64,000 bases of DNA from Taudactylus pleione. Lineage: Eukaryota; Chordata; Amphibia; Anura; Myobatrachidae. This document shows positions 56,838 to 64,000 of this stretch, piece after piece. Under the pieces are notes generated by a model that saw only the letters and a list, made by a program, of their open reading frames with translations, made no database searches and had not been told where the DNA came from. A program made the position numbers and the translations under genes. The stretch covers positions 2,877,001-2,941,000 of the forward strand of contig JAUIMM010000636.1 in the NCBI GenBank assembly GCA_031769625.1, written 5' to 3'. Numbering within the stretch: position 1 is the stretch's first letter; each line of letters starts with the position of its first letter.

Positions 56838-57173
56838 TTTTGATATAATCTATTTGAGATTATGTATTTTGTCCCCACGGATCACCCCCTCCCTCCATTC
56901 CCCGCTAGCTTCCTCCTTCCCCTCTGACCTCCCACCCCCTGAACTTTCCCCTTATATTGTTTATTGGTTGTCTATTTTATTACTATTGTCTACTGTTTAG
57001 TTTATTTTATTGTAATACTTGCAATGCAATTTATTGATATTATATGAGAAATTTGATTGTATTATTTAAAATGGAATTTTCAATTGTCAATTCTTTGAAT
57101 CTATACGCTTTTTTCATTCTGATATATCTAAATGTGTTTGATTTTCTTTTCAATAAAAACAGTTTGTGTAAAT
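56838..57173 (+). other. LINE 3' UTR
   Basis: This is T-rich sequence after the ORF2 stop, ending in TTTTCAATAAAAACAGTTTG and then TGT just before the target duplication. AATAAA at about 57151 is a plausible polyadenylation signal. No A tail remains between the signal and the flank. Confidence 0.75.
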
Positions 57174-57184
57174 AGAACTGACAG
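57174..57184. repeat. LINE target-site duplication, 3' copy
   Basis: AGAACTGACAG is identical to 49567-49577. It fixes the right boundary of the LINE. Confidence 0.85.
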
Positions 57185-57470
57185 TGTTTGAAAGCGTAGC
57201 CAATTTTTAGTTTATTCAATTCCTGTAGTATTTGTACATTCTTCTCTACTTTGACCGCAGGATTTTTTCACCACAAGGTCACATAGGGAGCGCTAACATT
57301 CAACAGTAATTTGTTCAACATTTTTAACCTATTTAGAAAAGAAGGCACTCAAAAGGGTCTTTAAAATAAAACTTCACATAAGGAAAATACAATTTGGCCC
57401 AGGACATTAAGTCATAGTCAGTTAGTCAATGAAAGGTACAGGAACTAAGTTCCTGCTGAAAAATAGCACC
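57185..57470. other. Flank of the LINE, no gene seen
   Basis: This continues the sequence interrupted at 49577. GGAGCGCTAACATTCAACAG near 57290 may be a retroelement end. No frame is supported. Confidence 0.35.
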
Positions 57471-57540
57471 TTCTATATATATATATATATATATAATTTT
57501 ATATATATATATATTTATATATATATATATATATATATAC
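57471..57540. repeat. (TA)n tract, interrupted
   Basis: This is about 70 bp of TA with two short TTT interruptions. Confidence 0.95.
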
Positions 57541-58030
57541 ACATAGGCATCGGAACGGCAAAGGCAAGGGGGCAGCTCCCCCCCCCCAACATTTGAAAAG
57601 CATCGGGGCGACCGCGGACAGTCAGGGGCTGTGCTTTACAGAAATCCGCTACACAGCCCCTGCACTGCAAGGAGAAGGTGTAATGTGCAGTCTTTAAGTT
57701 AAAGTTAAGTTAAGTTACACCTCCCCCTCCTCCGTGCGGCCCCTGACCATCTGTGGCCACTGTTCCTCCAGTCCTGACCAGGGCTGGACGTGACGTTGAG
57801 TGAGGGCGGAAGTGCGGTTCAATTGACATGGCAGAGTTTCATGCAAATGGAGCTGTGGCATGAAACTCTGCCATGGTGGAGGGTACTCACCAGTCATAAT
57901 ATTCAGGCTGTGTCCAATGTTTTGTTCCCATGTGGGACCTTTATCAAGGTAGAGGAACGCCACAGAATGGTCAAGCCATCAAGAAAGGTTTAACTGTAAA
58001 GAATAGTGAGCAAATAGGGTCCATTTTTTT
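57541..58030. other. Mixed repeat fragments, no gene seen
   Basis: It contains a poly-C run (57577-57587), CAGGGGCTGTGCTTTACAG / CTACACAGCCCCTG as an imperfect hairpin, and a strong hairpin CATGGCAGAGTTTCATGC...GCATGAAACTCTGCCATG at 57826-57875. CCCATGTGGGACCTTTATC then AAGGTAGAGGAACGCC near 57928 resembles a Penelope-type terminal hairpin region but is weak. Confidence 0.45.
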
Positions 58031-59499
58031 TTATTTTGTATTTGATAACTTATTAGTAGTGTATTATCTGTTTTTTGTGTGAAACAAGAAGATATCTTAA
58101 GAGATTCCGCATGGTGGATAATGAGTTACAGTTCCCCTATGGGCAATTTTATTTAGTGTAATTGGATACATGACCTAATGCTAAATTATAAGGTTCTGTT
58201 AAGATAGTGCATCCTAGGTTATTCAAATAACCGTTCAGTATCCCTTAAAATATGTGGACATGTAGTGACTACTGGGTATAACTAATTTATATAGTTATTT
58301 CCCCGTTATATGTTTGTAGCCACTCGGGTTCAGTAAGTATCACTAACAACTGACCCACATTTGTCAGGTATGGAACGAAAATAGAAAGTGGTCCAATGCG
58401 GTCCACCTGAATAACTGGCTTTTCCACAATTGTCAGGTGTGGAACGCAAATAGGAAGTGGTTTATTTGCTCCAGCTTGATAATCAGTTACCATTGTGAGT
58501 ACGGCATGCTGACGTATACACGCCCGACAGTGGTCCAGCGTGGCAATGTCTGCATGTCCGATGTACATTTACCACACTGATGCCCACATTTGAAAATGGA
58601 TGGGTGTCCTGGTGGTGACGTGAATGGCAAGGCGGTGGAAAGGCGGAAGTACCGGAAATTATATTAACATTATTGAGTGCTCTCCAGATAACAGGAGTTT
58701 GGTTTGGATGCAAGGAAATGGAAGGTGAAATACACCGAAGGTATTATTCCCACTGATCGCTGGGTAATTCAGCGTATTTGTCCTAATTAAGGTGTTCTAG
58801 ACTGTTAAGAATGAAGCCACATGTATATAATTATAATGATAAAACTATTGGCAATTGAACACATTTATCTTGTAAGGTTTACATAATAAAGATACCCTGA
58901 AAGTAAGTTGCAAACAGTATAGTTAAAATCTAGTAGAGGAAGTGATGTCTTGGCTGGATGGGTATGAGAAGGGATCAAGGGACAGATCCTTCATTCTAGC
59001 TTTACACTGGGAACAGGCCACAGTCCTGAATGCTGGTGATTGATAGTACTTTGGAATCTTTTACTATATTTCTTGTTAATGGTCTTTTACCATGATCACT
59101 GTTACTATTGAATGAACCCATTGGGATAGGTTTCACACCATAATATTTGGATGTGGTTTCAGAATGAATATATTAGTTAAAATGTATTGTTAGTAATCAT
59201 TTAAATTATTAATTATATCAAATTTGAATTCTGTATTAATAGACTATGTATGCTTTAAGCATTGTTTGCACAAGTTGTGTATAATATTATTTTTTGTATA
59301 ACATTGTATAATATCAAGGAATATTATCAAGGTATTATAAGGTAACTTAGGTGAAGTATTTTTGTGACTTTTTAAGTCCTAATCGATTTTATTACCCTTT
59401 AACTTGTTTGGATCTATTACATTATAATTTGGGTATGTACCATTCTATTGGTAATATTGCACTATATGTGTTGACCCCTCACTTAAGCCTTTTTGTATT
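58031..59499. other. Unique DNA with internal direct repeats, no gene seen
   Basis: CATTTGTCAGGTATGGAACG, then AAAATAGAAAGTGGTCC, recurs as AATTGTCAGGTGTGGAACGC and AAATAGGAAGTGGTTT (about 58360-58465), a diverged ~80-bp tandem pair. No protein motif is present. Confidence 0.4.
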
Positions 59500-59860
59500 C
59501 ACCCATTATTATTATTTTTATTCATATGCATTTCTATTTTAAGAATTTGTACCCCTGATGAAGTCAGCATGGACGAAATGCGTTTTTTTTTTAATTTTTG
59601 GGTAGAGAATCCATGTGTCGACAGGGAGGCACCTGCTGAGTAATTCTTATACCCTGAAGGGTGGACAACAGGATACAGTCAGCTTGCCCCTAATTTGTGA
59701 CAATGGAATGTTCAATCAATTGATGTAGGCAGTTGTATTATGTATAAATTATGTGCTAATTAGTACTTGTGTTTTTAATAAAAATTTCAAAGGAAATATA
59801 TCTAATGATTTCCTTTGGGGCTTTTTTTGCTGTTTTCTTTGGTGAGAGGGTCTTTTTTAG
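59500..59860 (+). mobile_element. Possible Penelope-type terminal segment
   Basis: CCCCTGATGAAGTCAGCATG then GACGAAATGCGTTTTTTT matches the CTGA(T/C)GAAGT...GACGAAA(C/T)GCGT signature seen at 11940. There is no coding sequence nearby. Confidence 0.4.
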
Positions 59861-60167
59861 AACTGTTTGAATAATACAGCATTGACATCAAAGCGAATAA
59901 AGATTCCAGAGAGAAGAATATCATATCAAGTTCGCCACAGGAGTTCCATAAGGAAATTGGTCTTATTTTTACTTGTTATGAACATTGGCTTAATTGCACT
60001 GATCGATAAGGTTTCCTTCAGGATTGACCCTTTTAGGGTTTATTTTTACTCATTGCGCCCTCTATGTGTATTTTTTTTGTATGATTCTGTTTTGATTCTT
60101 GCTAATAGGTAATCTAGTGTGAGGTGCAGCATTTGTTGTTTTAGCGCAAGATAAGCTTATTTTTTGT

Positions 60168-60168
60168 T

Positions 60169-60206
<38 letters not shown>

Positions 60207-60208
60207 CA
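60168..60208. repeat. (CT)n(TA)n tract
   Basis: This is CTCTCTCTCT running into TATATATATATA. Confidence 0.95.
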
Positions 60209-61250
60209 CATAAATATATATATGTTTTAAAATGGTACAGTTTTAGATTTCTCAATACTTTATCCTTTCAAAAATAAATAGACGGGTATGCAAATATACC
60301 TGACCAAACATCAAGCATGTTTTGTTTATTATCAATAACTATTATGTATGTACTTACCTGTAGACAACTCTACAATATATTTCCCTTGTTCTGTGCTGAA
60401 AGTAATTATCTGTGCCTGTTCCATTACTTGTCTTCAGTAAAATGGGTGTATATTATGTACACTTGCAACAGAATGCAGACCTGTCAATTAAAAAATGTTT
60501 TACACTGTCTAAACAAGCTGCACGCCACACTGTTAATGTGTCAAATTAGCATGCAGTTACAGCAAAAACTATATACTTACAGCAATGAAAAATACATATT
60601 TGACATGCATAGTATATTGAAAAAAACAGTAGTTATTGCTACATAAAAATGAATACCTAGTTTGCACAGTTTGGTAAAAGGGCATAGTTTTTACAGTTTG
60701 GCAAAATGTTATCTTACTTACATGGGAAAAAAGTACTGTGTGTATCAGACCAAACATTTACTTAATTTCTCCCATATGCCATAATACCCATTAGATCCGG
60801 GTTACCGACAAGGCGGTACAAGTGGGCGTCTATGACCTGGTGCCTCTAGGGGGCCCAACGCCTGCCTGCCACTATTGTGCTTTAAAAGTAAATTTTTTGC
60901 TGTGCTCTTTACTCACTTTGTGGGGAGATGTTGCAGCTGCGAGCCAATGAGGGGGAGGGGTTGGAGGGTGATTTCCAGTTGATGCTGTTCTTTTTATGAC
61001 TTACAGTATGTACGTACTCCTACTTACTGATCCTTATAGTTAGATGAGTCTTGAGCAATTATTTTTTTGTATACAATTTAAAAAGCTATATAAAATATGT
61101 ATATTAAAAACCCAGGGGACCGGTGACTGGATCCAGACTCTGATCTGTCTGTCAAAGCAGAGCAGAAGTCGGTGAAATAAGGAAAAAGCCCTAATAATGC
61201 CATCTCCAGGTGACATTATTATCACAAGGCTTCACCGTTATTTTTCTCAA
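60209..61250. other. AT-rich DNA, no gene seen
   Basis: Frames up to 109 codons occur but have no domain or clear splice structure. AGTTTGGTAAAAGGGCATAG / AGTTTGGCAAAATG near 60668-60710 is a local direct repeat. Confidence 0.4.
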
Positions 61251-61254
61251 TTAA

Positions 61255-61325
61255 ATTTTAGTAAATCTGAGCAGATCGCATTTCCCGTTACAATTATGGG
61301 AAATGCGATATGCTTACTAAAAATG
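61255..61325. repeat. Hairpin
   Basis: ATTTTAGTAA..GATCGCATTTCCC pairs with GGGAAATGCGAT..TTACTAAAAAT, about 25-bp arms with a 10-base loop at the centre. It may be the core of a decayed MITE. Confidence 0.6.
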
Positions 61326-61801
61326 TGATAAGTAGGGCTTGGAGGTGAATTTAGTGAATTCTCCTACAATTGGCTTTTAGTACATTTAGGTGATAATAAA
61401 ATAATGTGCAAATAGTGTGAAAACACCTGTTTTCACAATACTCGTATTTAAAAAAAAAATATGAATAAACATGCCCATATGTATGTTAGCAGGTCACCAT
61501 CGTGCTCTATGTCTGATCTCTCCCCTGGGACCCATCTTTGTTTTTTGTTTTGTGTTATGTTTTTGGTTTCTTTTTTTTTCAGCCATTCTGACAAATAACT
61601 TAACAAAAGCCCTTATTCTTCATAGCTATGCAAACAATTGTTTATTATAAAACAATTCTCCATTCAAAAAGCCTTTATTTATTTAGTTATTTATATTTGT
61701 TTACCCTCATTAACATAAAGCAATAAGAATACATTCTATGTCTTTATCCACCAAACCCACTTGCATTGACATTTCTAGAGTTCGGATGAATCACAACTAA
61801 C

Positions 61802-61939
61802 CTTTCCATGCTGTGCCTCTTCTAATGATGTCCATTCAATACATGAGACGTGGCTATTGTCACCTCGGCAGACAGCTGCACAGCAAAAGTCTTGTCTATA
61901 ATATCCAAAGGTGTTGAACAGCTCAGCATTGACATTAAG
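61802..61939 (-). CDS. Candidate host-gene exon, 46 codons, identity unknown
   Basis: On the minus strand a 138-bp stretch (46 codons, phase-neutral) is bounded by ACAG at the upstream side (complement of 61940-61943) and AAG|GTTAGT at the downstream side (complement of 61804-61796), a plausible donor. The open frame extends a little both ways. Translation begins LNVNAELFNTFGYYRQDFCC and continues AAVCRGDNSHVSCIEW, then TSLEEAQHGK. It is Cys-containing, of even complexity and unlike the repeat frames elsewhere. The polypyrimidine tract before the acceptor is weak. The FCC pair recalls a secreted Cys-rich domain such as a thyroglobulin type-3 repeat, but this is a guess. It could also be a chance frame or a pseudogene fragment. 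Confidence 0.35.
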
Positions 61940-61943
61940 CTGT

Positions 61944-63365
61944 ACTTTTATATAAGTTGATATTTGGGAAGTAAACATGTTCTTTTCTCTTTTTTTTATA
62001 TCTTTATTTTTTTTATACAGCTGTACCCTGCATTTTTATTTGTTAACTTGTGTAACCTTTTTATAGTAGAACAATACTGTCCATTTATATACCCTTTTAT
62101 CTGTTTTAGCTTTGTGGTAACTATTTCTCAATAATACCCATAACAAAACTTATACATAGTAGAATACTGTCAACAGAAAGAGCGATTATGTGGGTCAGCA
62201 TGAAACATACAGTAGCCCCTTCAATTATATCCACTCAAATTACTCTTGTACACAGTATATTTTTAACAGTGAAATATTTTGACTAAGAAAAAATAGGTCT
62301 AGTGAAATACAAAGTTTAGAGTTTAGGATTTTGTTTGAAAAACAATGTATTGCACTCAAATCGTCCATCAGTCTATCTGTATGAACTCAGTAAAAGGCAT
62401 CATCCCATTTGTGTTTCACCATTGTCATTATTATTATTAAAACAATTTTAAGTGAATTTCTTAACAGTCAGTGAAAGGAAACACTTAGACCTGGAAATCT
62501 TCTATTATAAGCAGCTTGTCCTGACAAAATGATGGTTTTACAGATTACATATAGAGCATCACTTACGTAGAGCAAGGGAAAATGGTTGCTAAAAAGGCGT
62601 TTTCAGTCGCACATACAGATAATCCAGAGATTATTCCAACATTTCAATTTGTATGAAGTGTCACATAGTATGCCAGGTGCTGCGCAGTCTGCTATTACCG
62701 ATCGCCACCACTCCCTCTTAGTACTGGAAAAATCTTAGGCTTCTAACTTGAAAAATTACTTTTCATAAGAGTCCACTTTTAACCCTCCCACTTCCAGTGC
62801 ATATGTGAGATGGAGCTGTCCTGTATTACTGGTGTCATCCATCTAGCGGTTTTCCTAAGGCCACATCAATGGCAGATTCTTTAGGGACTAATATCTATTT
62901 CAGACAGAAAATTTCAATCTTAGTACTCCTAATCATTTGAACTTGGTGAAACTATCCTCACCAGTCTGTATGTGGGCCATTCCACAATCATGTATGTGAC
63001 AAACATACTTTGTTTACATACATATATAATTCAAGTAATCTAGGTCATCACTGTAGAAACTGAGACCAAACTGTACTTTATAAAATACAATAGAAGGCTA
63101 CTACAATACATATCAGCAGAGAAAATATGATACAGTATGTTTGCAACATATGATCATGTATCTTTTTTTGCATGATCATGTATGTGACAAAAAAATAGAA
63201 GACACATCAGACATGCAGTATTTCTTCTCTAAAGTTCTGTTAATCATACATTCCAAATGTCTTGTGGTTTTATTTACAGGTAGGTAACTAAACTTTGTCA
63301 TAACATATTGTGATAAAATTATGTCAGTCATGTATGTGACAGGTAATGAAGTATGTGACAATGTG
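61944..63365. other. AT-rich unique DNA, no gene seen
   Basis: There are no terminal repeats or protein-like frames. The motif ATCATGTATGTGAC / TCATGTATGTGACA recurs at about 62988, 63174 and 63327, with a shorter GTATGTGACA at 63350. Confidence 0.4.
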
Positions 63366-63368
63366 GTA

Positions 63369-63497
63369 CATGTATCAAGCCTTGGAGAGGGATAATGTAC
63401 CAATCAATCAGCTCCTAACTCTCATTTTACAGGTTCAATTTGAAAAATGACAGGAAATGATTGGTTGGTACTTTATCTCTCTCCAAGGCTTAGTACA
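63369..63497. mobile_element. Fold-back MITE, distant copy of the TGTATCAAGC family
   Basis: CATGTATCAAGCCTTGGAGA then GGGATAATGTACCAATCAAT on the left is mirrored by ATTGGTTGGTACTTTATCTC then TCTCCAAGGCTTAGTAC on the right. Arms are about 50 bp. Confidence 0.7.
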
Positions 63498-63786
63498 ACT
63501 ACCCCATTGTATGGAAATCTAGGTATACATTACCAGCTGATGGGATCTTGGTGTCCATACTGTATGCAGTCTACACAACATCTTTTTCCAAAGATCATTG
63601 TTATATGCAATCCATGGCCCCTGCACCAACAATATAAATGGTTTATACGTTTTGCATTTACATTGATCACTAGTATCCAGGGTCAAACTGGCTCACAGGA
63701 GTACCAGGGAAATCCCCGCTGCATTTTCCCGGTGGGCTCTTCATGCCCCAGTCCGACACTGCTAGCGTTTTTAATGAAAACATTTT

Positions 63787-64000
63787 GTGGTCTCAGGGGC
63801 TGATTTAGCATTACATGTAAGTGCAGTTATGTGCAATGCTGAGCGTAGGATCCATTCTGCGAATGTGCAGAACGGGTCCTGCTACACCTCTTCCTGATTG
63901 AGGCATTTAAGGGGCGGTGCGGCGTTGGCTGGTATTCCTGGAAACAAGGGCGTGTCGGCCCTATTTTCCAGGAGTGACAAGGCCTCGGATGCAGTTTCTT
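63787..64000. mobile_element. GC-rich element cut by the window end
   Basis: The left edge near CTCAGGGGCTGATTTAGCAT resembles a GGGCCTGATTCAG-type end. GAACGGGTCCTGC, TTAAGGGGCGGTGCGG and GGTATTCCTGGAAAC match, inverted, the interior of 25494-25860. The right end lies beyond the window. Confidence 0.5.

Larger units (their letters stand above)
49578..57173 (+). mobile_element. Near-full-length L1/Tx1-type LINE, inactive copy
   Basis: The 7.6-kb element runs from GGGGGCATGGCCTGGCAG to CAATAAAAACAGTTTGTGT and is bounded by an 11-bp (or imperfect 15-bp) direct repeat. The order is 5' UTR (about 1.76 kb including a 549-bp later insertion), ORF1 RNA-binding protein, a roughly 560-bp spacer, ORF2 with endonuclease and reverse transcriptase, then a 336-bp 3' UTR. 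The two-ORF layout, the ORF1 coiled coil followed by an RRM-like block, and the apurinic-type endonuclease place it in the L1/Tx1 group. There is no long poly-A tail. ORF1 has one stop and ORF2 at least seven lesions, so this copy cannot mobilise itself. Confidence 0.92.

Overview
This window looks like repeat-rich, non-coding nuclear DNA from a vertebrate with a large genome, most likely a frog or another amphibian. The basis is repeat content: one near-full-length L1/Tx1-type LINE, a Penelope-like retroelement fragment with a GIY-YIG domain, L2/SINE-type tails, and many short non-autonomous DNA transposons (Harbinger-like, piggyBac-like, hAT-like and fold-back MITEs). The species assignment is inference. 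There are no operons, bacterial genes or CRISPR arrays. I recognise no intact host gene. Almost all open frames are chance or repeat-derived. The one stretch that resembles a host exon is 61802-61939 on the minus strand, flanked by plausible splice signals, so the window may lie largely in introns or intergenic DNA.

Layout: 1-8.8 kb holds fold-back elements and three copies (two full, one truncated) of a family with GGGCCTGATTCAG-type ends, separated by AT-rich unique sequence. 9.5-12.7 kb carries a possible Helitron end, TA/GA simple repeats, Penelope-type terminal segments in both orientations and the GIY-YIG fragment. 13.3 kb is a TTAA-flanked element. 13.7-21 kb is mostly unique. 21-31.8 kb is a dense field of MITEs, including two elements with CCCTAA-like cores and several hAT-like copies with recognisable 8-bp target duplications. 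32.06-34.7 kb is a 47-bp tandem satellite with a roughly 707-bp higher-order period. 34.8-37.1 kb holds tandem-hairpin elements, one nested inside another. 38.0-38.65 kb is a hAT-like element enclosing a 21-22-bp minisatellite. 39.63-40.76 kb is a 26-bp satellite with a 208-bp higher-order period. 41.6-42.2 kb has the 21-22-bp minisatellite again, then oppositely oriented L2/SINE tails. 42.4-48.5 kb holds more MITEs amid unique DNA.

49578-57173 is the LINE, bounded by an 11-bp target duplication. It has a 5' UTR interrupted by a 549-bp hairpin element, an ORF1 with one in-frame stop, and an ORF2 (endonuclease, reverse transcriptase, C-terminal Cys/His region) broken by at least seven lesions. 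The rest, to 64 kb, is Penelope-type termini, AT-rich DNA, the candidate exon and a partial element running off the end.

No genes here act together as a pathway. The most informative structures are the tandem-hairpin transposons, whose stems differ between copies yet keep pairing, the satellites with higher-order periods, the nested insertions that give relative ages, and the candidate exon. I found no convincing new functional system.
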